This document shows positions 1-6,695 of a stretch of DNA of 16,321 nt, piece by piece. Numbering within the stretch: position 1 is the first letter of the stretch; each line of letters starts with the position of its first letter. A program made the position numbers and the translations under genes. Location: NCBI GenBank assembly GCA_009704445.1, contig WLED01000014.1, forward strand, positions 1 to 16,321. Direction: 5' to 3'. The notes below the pieces were generated by a model. That model saw only the letters and a program-made list of their open reading frames with translations, had not been told where the DNA came from and ran no database searches. Origin of the DNA: Actinomycetota bacterium. GTDB taxonomy: Bacteria; Actinomycetota; Actinomycetes; Nanopelagicales; Nanopelagicaceae.

Positions 1-6
1 AGCGAG

Positions 7-20
7 TTACACGCGTGTAA
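7..20. promoter_or_regulatory. Perfect 14-bp palindrome upstream of whiB2 (putative operator)
   Basis: TTACACGCGTGTAA is its own reverse complement. It lies about 65 bp before the whiB2 start and just upstream of a TATAAC -10-like hexamer (27-32), so a bound protein would cover the -35/spacer region. Its core TACAC-NN-GTGTA recurs almost unchanged upstream of whiB1 (16116-16127, minus-strand reading). The palindrome is seen directly. Its role as an operator is inference and the binding protein is unknown. It resembles BldD-type half sites (TNAC...GTNA), but the centre is one base longer than the published BldD consensus as I remember it. Confidence 0.5.
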
Positions 21-26
21 TTCACC

Positions 27-32
27 TATAAC
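27..32 (+). promoter_or_regulatory. Probable -10 box of the whiB2 promoter
   Basis: TATAAC fits the actinobacterial TANNNT/TATAAT type of -10 hexamer and would place transcription start near 39. The leader would be about 45 nt with a good Shine-Dalgarno at its end. There is no convincing -35 at 17-18 bp spacing (bases 3-9 read CGAGTTA). That fits a promoter dependent on an activator, or one whose -35 region is used as the adjacent palindromic operator. Confidence 0.4.
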
Positions 33-37
33 AAGTC

Positions 38-46
38 TTGTCCACA
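38..46 (+). promoter_or_regulatory. DnaA-box-like 9-mer TTGTCCACA
   Basis: TTGTCCACA matches exactly the DnaA box form favoured in Streptomyces and mycobacteria (TTRTCCACA). It sits on the predicted whiB2 transcription start. It is also part of an 18-bp interleaved inverted-repeat stretch, ACAAG-T-CTTGT-CC-ACAAG (31-48). The match is seen in sequence. DnaA binding is inference, and a single 9-mer can arise by chance. Confidence 0.35.
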
Positions 47-84
47 AGGGATGAGATCATGAAAGCTAATGGAGAATCGAGCCT

Positions 85-384
85 ATGCCGATCCAACCCG
101 CAGCCTCTTCCGGCCAGATCCCCACGTCCGGTCCAACAATCACTCTTGCTTCTGGCGAAAATATGGAACTCTCTTGGCAGGAACGTGCACTGTGTGCACA
201 AACTGACCCAGAGGCTTTCTTTCCTGAAAAAGGCGGTTCTACTCGCGAAGCAAAGCGAGTCTGTCTTTCTTGTGATGTTCGTGCAGAGTGTTTGGAATAC
301 GCACTTGCACATGATGAACGTTTTGGAATCTGGGGCGGTCTCTCAGAACGTGAACGCCGCCGCCTAAAGCGCCGATCCGCGTAA
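85..384 (+). CDS. whiB2: WhiB2/WhmD-type iron-sulfur transcription regulator
   Basis: WhiB-family protein of 99 residues. The four [4Fe-4S] ligands are C37, C60, C63 and C69 (C-X22-C-X2-C-X5-C). They are followed by the G[I/V]WGG turn (81-85) and a basic RRRLKRR tail expected to contact DNA. Such proteins usually act by binding region 4 of the primary sigma factor, and WhiB2/WhmD/Streptomyces WhiB controls genes for septation and cell division. The start at 85 is chosen because GGAGA (71-75) sits 9 nt upstream. An internal ATG at 163 has no such site and would leave a core-only protein. The first 25 residues are low-complexity (S/P/T/G-rich). Neighbouring surface-glycan genes and the manB-sahH order match the whiB2 locus of mycobacteria and streptomycetes, which supports the whiB2 rather than generic whiB assignment. 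Possible autoregulation is suggested only by the upstream palindrome. Confidence 0.93.
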   Translation: MPIQPAASSGQIPTSGPTITLASGENMELSWQERALCAQTDPEAFFPEKGGSTREAKRVCLSCDVRAECLEYALAHDERFGIWGGLSERERRRLKRRSA

Positions 385-397
385 AGTTTATTTCCCT

Positions 398-437
398 TAT
401 CTCTTTTGAGATAGCGAGTCTCTTTCGAGATAGCGAG
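398..437 (+). repeat. 19-bp tandem duplication with hairpin arms, whiB2-glycosyltransferase gap
   Basis: Two abutting 19-bp units, TCTCTTTTGAGATAGCGAG (400-418) and TCTCTTTCGAGATAGCGAG (419-437), differ at one base. Each unit carries TCTC and GAGA arms. Unit 1 with flanking bases forms a 6-bp stem TATCTC/GAGATA with a TTTT loop (398-413). The GAGA of unit 1 could instead pair with the TCTC of unit 2, so alternative hairpins are possible. The end of unit 2 with the next G makes GAGG (435-438), 7 nt before the ATG of the next gene, so the repeat also supplies its ribosome-binding site. No U-tract follows, so this is not a classic terminator. Confidence 0.8.
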
Positions 438-445
438 GTGTATTT

Positions 446-3400
446 ATGGCCCCAAAAGCTGTCGAAGATAAATTTCGTGTTGTCGCAGTTCTTGTTACAC
501 ACAACGGCGCAGTGTGGTTACCCGAAGTTGTCGCAGCCTTAGGTTCCCAAACTCGACCAATAGATTTCATCTCTGCAATTGATACTGGTTCAACTGATTC
601 ATCAACTAAATTATTAAAGTCGGCGCGTATTCCCTTTACAACAACTCAAGCTGATGTTGGATATGGAAAAGCCGTATCAATGGTTTTGCAAACTTTGCCT
701 GAATGCGAATCTGATGAATGGATTTGGTTAATCCATGATGATTGCGCACCAGCTCCCACTGCGCTCGCTCAACTTCTTGCCGCAGTTCAAGAGCGACCAC
801 AAGTCGTTATGGCTGGTCCAAAACTTTTAGGTTGGCATGATCGAACACATTTACTTGAAGCTGGAGTAAGTATCGCTGGCAACGGTGCGCGCTGGACTGG
901 TCTTGAAACAAATGAGTATGACCAAGGTCAACACGATGGAAACCATGATGTATTGGCAGTTAGCACAGCTGGGGCATTAATTCGGCGAGATGTTTTTGAA
1001 GAGATTGGTGGACTAGATCCAAACTTGAATCTTTTCCGAGACGACGTGGACTTTGGTTGGCGAGTTCGAATTGCAGGACACTCAGTTCTTGCAGCAACCA
1101 ATGCAGTTGCTTACCACGCACAAGCATCAGCAAACGAGCGCCGAATCGTTGATGTTGAGGGCGCTCTTTTACATCGTCCACTTTTACTCGACCGCCGCAA
1201 TGCTGCATATGTTCTTCTAGCTAACTCTTCTTGGTGGATGTTGCCATGGTTAACAATTCAACTTCTTGGTTCAGCATTTGCCCGAGCAATCGGATATCTA
1301 CTTTTGAAACTGCCTGGATATGCTGGCGATGAAGTACTTGCTATCGCAACGTTACTCATCAGACCACAACAGATCCTTCATGCTCGACAGCAAAGAAGAA
1401 AGCATCGTTTGATTTCATCACGAGTTGTTTCTGCCTATATTCCTCCACGTTGGTCTCAGATTCGACATGGCAGTGAACATGTAATCGAAATTTTAAGATC
1501 TAAACTTTTTCGCCACGAACAAACCAATCAAGTTTCTTCTGTTTTAGATTCAACCGAAGAAGAAGAGGATCTACTTACTCCAGTTAAAAGTAATGAGTGG
1601 GCTCGATTCTTCAAAAGACCAGAGATCTTGGGATTTCTTGCTCTTGGTTTAATTACACTCATAAATTCACGTCAAAGATTTGGCGATCTTGTTGGCGGAG
1701 CACTGGCTTTGACGCCTGAAGGAGCCAGAGACCTTTGGCGTGTTTATTTTGAATCCTGGCATCAAGTAGGAATGGGATCTTCAAGTGCAACACCAACCTG
1801 GGTTGCAATAATTGCATTGGGATCAATACTCACGCTAGGCAATGCATCTCTTTTTGTCACCATGTTGTTTTTAATTGCTCCACTGTTAATTATGTGGTCT
1901 GCTTTGCACTTATTGAAAAAACTCACTCAAAATTCATGGATTTCAATTCCGGCAGCGTTTCTCTATGCAATTTCCCCGGTGACTCTTGCGGCCATTAGTA
2001 CCGGAAGATTGGCAACGCTTGTGATTTTGGCTCTTGCACCAATTGTTGCTGGCTCGATTTCAACTTGGGAAACAATCGAAACTGTTCGTTGGCGACAGGT
2101 TTTTTCAGTTTCACTTCTACTTTCTATTCTCTATGCCTTTACCTTGATGGCATTTGTAGTTGCTCTCATTGGGCTTATTGCTATCTCGATTTCAGATTAC
2201 GAAAAGCACGCACAGCTCGCCAACGAAGAACTCTATGGACATAGATTCAAGAAACGCGCTGTGGTCGTATTTGTGCCCTTTATTGCCAATATTCCTTATT
2301 CACTTGAGGCAATTGTTCAACCAAGTAGATTCTTAGTTGAACCAGGCATTGCAATCCCTGGAGCGGGAGTCGTAAAAACCGTTCTTGGTGATCCAGGTGG
2401 AGTTTTACCAATCTGGTTAGTAAGTCCAATCCTGTTAGTTTTATTAATTTCATTATTTTCATCGACTCAAGCACGCAGGATGGCTGAGTACGGAGTCGGC
2501 CTTCTCGCCATTGCTGCAGTTATAAGTTCGATCAATATCACCACACATGGAAATGAGGCGGCTACAAAAGCTTGGGCTGGTCCTGTGATTGCCTTTGCAA
2601 CTTTGGCTGCTATTTGTGCAGGCACTGTCTTGTTAGATCGACTTCGTCCAACTTTAGTTTTGAGTCACATTCATTATCGGCATTATCTATCTGCATTTTT
2701 ACTTTTCACAACGATTGTTTATGGAGTTTTAGCCTCAGTGTTTTCAGTGACAACAGGTGCGCAATCTTTAGTCCAAGCCAATCGAGCAACTGTTATGCCA
2801 GCATTTTTAAATGTTGAAGGAGATCTAAAGATTTTAGTCTTACGAGAAGTTGCTTCGGGAAATCAAAAAAAGATTCAATTCTTTATATCTCGTGGAAAAG
2901 ATATTTCGATGAGTGACCCAGATGTTGCGCCAGATCAGACAGATGCCATTGCACAGGCCGCACTTGGGCTCATTGATGGCTCCGGTATAACAAGTAGTAC
3001 CATTCTTAGTGAATACGGAATTAAATATGTTTTTGCTAAAGCACCAATAAAGAAAGAGATTATTAGAACAATCGACGGTCTGGGTGGATTCACAAGGACT
3101 TCTGAAACGTCTGCGGGAGTAGTTTGGCAGGTAGCAACTCCAACAGGTCGTTTGATATTTGTTACTGAAAACGGATCCAAGATATTTCTAGAGTCCGGCG
3201 TTGAAGGAGCACGCACTAATCTTCCATCAGCAGGAACACTAATATTGACTGAAACTTACAATCGTTCGTGGCAAGTCCTACAAGATGGATTTCGACTTGA
3301 ACGAAGTAAAAATGAACAAGGTTTACCAACATTTAAAGTTGAAAAAGCAGGTGAAATCTCACTGATACATGATGGAACTATTCGTCGTGGCTGGATATCC

Positions 3401-3490
3401 CTTCAACTGATCTTCATTGCAACACTGTTTGTTTTAGCCCTTCCAGGTGGACGACGTAAGCGTGAGATATCCGATAAGGAACTCGCATGA
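446..3490 (+). CDS. Large membrane glycosyltransferase (GT2 domain fused to multipass region)
   Basis: 1014-residue protein. Residues about 10-225 form a GT-A fold family-2 glycosyltransferase: start VVAVLVTHNG, DTGSTD (46-51), metal/nucleotide-binding HDD (97-99), GAxIRRDVFEEIGGLD (175-191) and DDVDFGWR (199-206). About 260-770 contains roughly ten to eleven hydrophobic segments (for example 262-284, 451-485, 499-540, 551-582, 651-672, 746-768). A soluble stretch of about 200 residues (about 780-980) follows, probably outside the membrane, then a final membrane segment (982-1000) and a basic tail. Such GT2-multipass proteins in actinobacteria are expected to transfer a sugar from a nucleotide or polyprenyl donor to an envelope glycan. 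Acceptor and sugar cannot be read from sequence. GAGG (435-438) supports the start. Its stop overlaps the next start (ATGA at 3487-3490), implying translational coupling with the DUF5719 gene. The sugar-phosphate mutase downstream fits a glycan role. Confidence 0.85.
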   Translation: MAPKAVEDKFRVVAVLVTHNGAVWLPEVVAALGSQTRPIDFISAIDTGSTDSSTKLLKSARIPFTTTQADVGYGKAVSMVLQTLPECESDEWIWLIHDDCAPAPTALAQLLAAVQERPQVVMAGPKLLGWHDRTHLLEAGVSIAGNGARWTGLETNEYDQGQHDGNHDVLAVSTAGALIRRDVFEEIGGLDPNLNLFRDDVDFGWRVRIAGHSVLAATNAVAYHAQASANERRIVDVEGALLHRPLLLDRRNAAYVLLANSSWWMLPWLTIQLLGSAFARAIGYLLLKLPGYAGDEVLAIATLLIRPQQILHARQQRRKHRLISSRVVSAYIPPRWSQIRHGSEHVIEILRSKLFRHEQTNQVSSVLDSTEEEEDLLTPVKSNEWARFFKRPEILGFLALGLITLINSRQRFGDLVGGALALTPEGARDLWRVYFESWHQVGMGSSSATPTWVAIIALGSILTLGNASLFVTMLFLIAPLLIMWSALHLLKKLTQNSWISIPAAFLYAISPVTLAAISTGRLATLVILALAPIVAGSISTWETIETVRWRQVFSVSLLLSILYAFTLMAFVVALIGLIAISISDYEKHAQLANEELYGHRFKKRAVVVFVPFIANIPYSLEAIVQPSRFLVEPGIAIPGAGVVKTVLGDPGGVLPIWLVSPILLVLLISLFSSTQARRMAEYGVGLLAIAAVISSINITTHGNEAATKAWAGPVIAFATLAAICAGTVLLDRLRPTLVLSHIHYRHYLSAFLLFTTIVYGVLASVFSVTTGAQSLVQANRATVMPAFLNVEGDLKILVLREVASGNQKKIQFFISRGKDISMSDPDVAPDQTDAIAQAALGLIDGSGITSSTILSEYGIKYVFAKAPIKKEIIRTIDGLGGFTRTSETSAGVVWQVATPTGRLIFVTENGSKIFLESGVEGARTNLPSAGTLILTETYNRSWQVLQDGFRLERSKNEQGLPTFKVEKAGEISLIHDGTIRRGWISLQLIFIATLFVLALPGGRRKREISDKELA

Positions 3491-4797
3491 AACTAACTAG
3501 GCCAATCCAGTTCATTACGATATTTCTCATTGTTTTTGGTTTAGCAAATCTTGTTGATGCGACAACCACATCAAAGACATATACCGAATCATTTCCAGCA
3601 GTTGTGTGCCCACCAACTCTGGCAGGTTTATCCTCACAAATTTCGCTGAGTTCAACAAAAACTCCATTCCAAAGGTTGCAGGATCAATCCTCAAAAACCT
3701 CTGCTGTTAAGGTTTTGAGGCTGCCGGTAATCGCAGATTCATTGCTAGTAAGTAGTGAACTGACTACTCCAGTAGTGTGGCAAAGCCGTGCAGGTCGCTG
3801 GGGTGGTGCAGCACTTTGCATAGGACCTGTCGCATCTCAATGGTTTGCTGGGGCCAGCGCGGATGTCACCACTAGAGGGCGCCTTGTTGTGATTAATTCT
3901 GGTTTGAGTGACTCAATTGTTGACATTCAGGCGTTTTCTGAAAATGGAAAGCAGCAACTTCAAACAATAAATGTGAAGGCAAAAAACTATTCAGTAATTC
4001 CAGTTGATACTTTTGCGCCAGGTGACAAAGCTTTAGCGTTATTAGTTGAACCCCAATCAGGGCGAGTTAACTCATTCATGATTGATGAGCAAGGTCAGGG
4101 CCTTCGAAACCTTGGTGGCGATTTAGTGAATTCAACAAACATAGCAAGCAAGTCTCTTGTTATTCCTGCGATACCGACACAAAAACCGGCAAGAGGTCAA
4201 ACAAATACACAGGGCCATGTGATTCGAGTTTTGGCACCAGGTCAAGTTGATGCAGATCTAACCGTTGAGGTTTTGTCTGCAAATGGAGTATTTATTCCTG
4301 TAGGTCTTAACTCACGATTAATTGCAGCAGGTCGGGTAACTGAATTTAAATTAGAACCGGAGGTTTCATCAGAGGCTTTTGCAGTCAGGATTACAGCCAC
4401 TGAGCCAATTGTCGCAGCGATTAAATCTCGAATCAGCGCTTCTGGAAAATCTGATTTTGTATGGAGTACGCCATCCCCGGAACTAAACACCTTAACAATG
4501 GCAATAACGGGACTCTCGCCGCTTATTGTTTTTGCTGGTGATCAGATTAATGTTTCGATTAATCTGACCTTAGTCAACGGTAAAACTGTAACCAAGAGCG
4601 TGGTCGGAAACGATATTGCTACGTGGAGACCCCCATCATCTGCCCGTTCAATAACAATAACAAAGGTTAATAAGGGCATTCATGCCGGAGCGATTGTGAC
4701 TTCCGTGAATGGAATTGGGTATTTCCCTTTTGCCATCGGTAGCGAATTGGCAAAAATAGAGATCCCAGATTCAAACATCCAAGTTTTAAATCCTTGA
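3487..4797 (+). CDS. DUF5719 family exported protein
   Basis: 436 residues. An N-terminal hydrophobic segment (about 7-23) after two basic residues suggests Sec export. There is no lipobox and no clear cleavage site, so it may stay as a membrane anchor. The rest is soluble, Ser/Thr/Val-rich and beta-like. The stretch around 105-155 (C111, WFAG at 119-122, then LVVINSG and a VDIQAFSENG-type strand) matches the C...WFxGG...LxLxNPG...GENG pattern I associate with DUF5719 proteins, which accompany the GT2-multipass gene next to whiB in actinobacteria. Only two cysteines (C41, C111) are seen, a possible disulfide outside the cell. The ATG overlaps the upstream stop (ATGA), so the two products are probably made in fixed ratio and may work together at the cell surface. 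No enzymatic motif is recognised and its biochemical role is unknown. Confidence 0.8.
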   Translation: MKLTRPIQFITIFLIVFGLANLVDATTTSKTYTESFPAVVCPPTLAGLSSQISLSSTKTPFQRLQDQSSKTSAVKVLRLPVIADSLLVSSELTTPVVWQSRAGRWGGAALCIGPVASQWFAGASADVTTRGRLVVINSGLSDSIVDIQAFSENGKQQLQTINVKAKNYSVIPVDTFAPGDKALALLVEPQSGRVNSFMIDEQGQGLRNLGGDLVNSTNIASKSLVIPAIPTQKPARGQTNTQGHVIRVLAPGQVDADLTVEVLSANGVFIPVGLNSRLIAAGRVTEFKLEPEVSSEAFAVRITATEPIVAAIKSRISASGKSDFVWSTPSPELNTLTMAITGLSPLIVFAGDQINVSINLTLVNGKTVTKSVVGNDIATWRPPSSARSITITKVNKGIHAGAIVTSVNGIGYFPFAIGSELAKIEIPDSNIQVLNP

Positions 4798-4802
4798 TAA
4801 TC

Positions 4803-4816
4803 CCAAGGTTTCTTGG
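4803..4816 (+). other. Small hairpin after DUF5719 gene
   Basis: CCAAG-GTTT-CTTGG can form a 5-bp stem with a 4-nt loop, starting 5 bp after the DUF5719 stop codon. It has no U-tract, so it is at best a weak terminator or an RNA 3'-end stabiliser. It may separate the glycosyltransferase pair from DUF3499, which appears to have its own promoter. Confidence 0.3.
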
Positions 4817-4826
4817 TCTAAGCCAC

Positions 4827-4832
4827 TAATCT
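4827..4832 (+). promoter_or_regulatory. Possible -10 box for a leaderless DUF3499 transcript
   Basis: TAATCT ends 7 nt before the ATG at 4840, and no Shine-Dalgarno precedes that ATG. This is the geometry expected when transcription starts at or next to the start codon, which is common in actinobacteria. A -35 element is not convincing. Confidence 0.35.
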
Positions 4833-4839
4833 TGAGCGC

Positions 4840-5205
4840 ATGAGAATTCAAGGTGGACGCAGTTGTTCCCGTGCTGGTTGTAAATCCTTTGCAACTATGA
4901 CCTTGACATATGTTTATGCAGAATCAACGGCTGTTGTTGGTCCACTTGCAACATATTCAGAGCCTCATGCATACGACCTCTGCGTACTTCATGGAACAAG
5001 GTTAAAAGTTCCTAATGGTTGGAATGTTATTAAGGCAGAGATCACTCATGAGGATGTTGGACCAAGCGATGATGATCTAATGGTTATCGCAGATGCAGTC
5101 AGAGAGGTCGCTTCACATTCAGTTGAAGTTGATTCTGTTAGCAGTCCAATTCCGGCAGGACAACAGATAGGCCGTCGCGGACATCTACGCTCTGTCCCAA
5201 ACTAA
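4840..5205 (+). CDS. DUF3499 family protein
   Basis: 121-residue protein of the actinobacterial DUF3499 family (M. tuberculosis Rv3258c type). Visible family features are RSCSRAGC (7-14), TLTYVYAESTAVVGPL (21-36), EPHAYDLC (41-48) and a RLKVPNGW segment (54-61). C9, C14, C48 and H51 could make a zinc-binding site; this is my inference from spacing. The C-terminal 50 residues are acidic then basic and look disordered. Function is unknown. It sits 8 bp before manB, as in other actinobacteria, and is likely cotranscribed with it. No ribosome-binding site is seen; a TAATCT box 7 nt upstream suggests leaderless expression. Confidence 0.88.
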   Translation: MRIQGGRSCSRAGCKSFATMTLTYVYAESTAVVGPLATYSEPHAYDLCVLHGTRLKVPNGWNVIKAEITHEDVGPSDDDLMVIADAVREVASHSVEVDSVSSPIPAGQQIGRRGHLRSVPN

Positions 5206-5213
5206 ATTCATTA

Positions 5214-6569
5214 ATGGATATTTCACCAAATGTATTCAAGGCTTATGACATCCGTGGCCTTGTTGAAAGCGAATTAGATTCTGATTTTGCATTTGAAACT
5301 GGCGTAGCTTTTGCCAGGTTTCTACAAATCGAACGTGAGCCAGCAACGATCGTCATCGGTGAAGATATGCGCCCTTCATCACCACTTTTAGCTGAAGCAT
5401 TTTCGGCTGGTGTGACCTCTCAAGGTATGGATGTAATTCGAATTGGTTTGGCATCTACCGATTTAATGTATTTTGCATCTGGAAAACTTGGATTACCTGG
5501 TGCGATGTTTACTGCAAGTCACAACCCTGCTGAGTACAACGGAATTAAACTTTGTATGAGTCAGGCGCGTCCAATTGGCAGAGAGTCAGGACTCCTTACG
5601 ATTGAAAAATTTGTGCGAGAAGGTTCACCGATTGCACTTAGAAATGTAGGTGTAGAAAAGCACCAAAACATGTTAGAAGAGTATGTAGATCACTTATTAA
5701 CGCTCGTTAATCTTCGAGATATTCGACCATTAAAGATAGTCATTGATGCTGGAAATGGTATGGCTGGATATACAGCCCCGGCAATTTTTGCAAAACTTAA
5801 CTGCGAAGTTATCCCTATGTACTTTGAATTAGATGGCAGCTTTCCAAACCATGAAGCAAATCCACTAGATGAATCAACGTTAGTAGATTTGAAAAAAGCC
5901 ATGAAGGAAAATAAAGCAGATCTTGGACTGGCCTTTGATGGGGATGCTGATCGCTGCTTTTTAGTAGATGAAAACGGTGAAGGGATTAATCCATCATCGC
6001 TTACAGCTTTAATCGCCGAACGTGAGCTAAAGCAACATCCAGGATCAAAGATCATCTATAACCTGATTTCATCGCGCACAGTCCAAGAAGTGATCACTGA
6101 AAATAATGGGGTAGGCCTTCGATCCAGAGTAGGCCACTCAAATATAAAAAAGTTAATGGCAGAAACTGGTGCAATTTTTGGGGGAGAACACTCAGGCCAT
6201 TTTTACTTCAAAGATTTCTGGCGAGCAGATTCTGGAGCGTTAGCAGCACTTCATGCCATCGCAGCCCTTGGTAGGAGTGAAGTAAGCATTTCTAATCTAT
6301 TGGCTCCCTACTCTCGATATTTTCAAAGTGGTGAAATCAATACCAAGGTAGCGAACGTTCAAGAGGCAACAGAGTTAGTTGAAAAACACTATTTAACAAC
6401 CCAAGTTGACGTCGATCATTTAGATGGTCTGACAGTCAATGGTGATAGTTGGTGGTTTAACCTTCGACCATCAAATACAGAACCACTCCTTAGGCTTAAC
6501 GTAGAGGCCAAAGATCAGGCTCACATGCAGACAATCCGTGATCAAGTTTTGGCATTAATCCGCAGCTAG
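5214..6569 (+). CDS. manB: Phosphomannomutase/phosphoglucomutase (alpha-D-phosphohexomutase)
   Basis: 451-residue cytoplasmic enzyme interconverting hexose 6-phosphate and 1-phosphate (mannose, probably also glucose), feeding GDP-mannose or similar donors to glycan synthesis. All four active-site loops are present: AYDIRG near the N-terminus (10-15); TASHNP with phosphoserine S102; metal loop DGDADR (242-247); sugar-binding GGEHSGH (323-329); phosphate-binding RPSNTEP (418-424). Length is normal for the family. It starts 8 bp after the DUF3499 stop with no Shine-Dalgarno, so translation probably depends on coupling to the upstream gene. Position between DUF3499 and sahH matches M. tuberculosis Rv3257c. 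Substrate preference (mannose versus glucose) cannot be settled from sequence. Confidence 0.93.
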   Translation: MDISPNVFKAYDIRGLVESELDSDFAFETGVAFARFLQIEREPATIVIGEDMRPSSPLLAEAFSAGVTSQGMDVIRIGLASTDLMYFASGKLGLPGAMFTASHNPAEYNGIKLCMSQARPIGRESGLLTIEKFVREGSPIALRNVGVEKHQNMLEEYVDHLLTLVNLRDIRPLKIVIDAGNGMAGYTAPAIFAKLNCEVIPMYFELDGSFPNHEANPLDESTLVDLKKAMKENKADLGLAFDGDADRCFLVDENGEGINPSSLTALIAERELKQHPGSKIIYNLISSRTVQEVITENNGVGLRSRVGHSNIKKLMAETGAIFGGEHSGHFYFKDFWRADSGALAALHAIAALGRSEVSISNLLAPYSRYFQSGEINTKVANVQEATELVEKHYLTTQVDVDHLDGLTVNGDSWWFNLRPSNTEPLLRLNVEAKDQAHMQTIRDQVLALIRS

Positions 6570-6582
6570 GGTCCGTTTTCAA

Positions 6583-6613
6583 TTGCGAATATTTAGCGTT
6601 ATGGCAGTAATCT
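6583..6613 (+). promoter_or_regulatory. Possible sahH promoter
   Basis: TTGCGA (6583-6588) and TAATCT (6608-6613) are separated by 19 bp, slightly long but acceptable. They would start transcription near 6620 and give a leader of about 75 nt with internal pairing. They lie in the manB-sahH gap. The assignment rests on consensus similarity only. Confidence 0.35.
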
Positions 6614-6626
6614 ATGTCCATAGCCG

Positions 6627-6655
6627 CCTAGCACAGTAGAGCCCTACGCCTTAGG
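6627..6655 (+). other. Possible structured RNA leader of sahH
   Basis: The leader can fold as a bipartite hairpin: outer stem CCTAG (6627-6631) with TTAGG (6651-6655), including one G-U pair, and inner stem GTAG (6636-6639) with CTAC (6644-6647) around an AGCC loop. It ends about 28 nt before the ribosome-binding site. It does not show the conserved core of the known SAH riboswitch as I remember it. It could be an unrelated regulatory element or simply chance pairing. Confidence 0.25.
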
Positions 6656-6695
6656 TATCGAATTAACACTGTAAATACCATATAAGGAGATTCAA

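Noticed and set aside
185..199. GTGCAC-T-GTGTGCAC inverted/direct repeat
   Set aside because: Lies inside the conserved whiB2 coding sequence around the first cluster cysteine; base pattern is explained by codons.
38..367. Alternative plus-strand reading frame over whiB2
   Set aside because: No family features; the overlapping frame at 85-384 has the full WhiB cysteine pattern, GIWGG and a good ribosome-binding site.
398..413. TATCTC/GAGATA hairpin as whiB2 terminator
   Set aside because: Short AT-rich stem with no following T-tract, and part of a tandem repeat that also builds the next ribosome-binding site.
6570..6695. SAH riboswitch before sahH
   Set aside because: The conserved G-rich core and partner segment of the known SAH riboswitch are not visible; only generic hairpins are.
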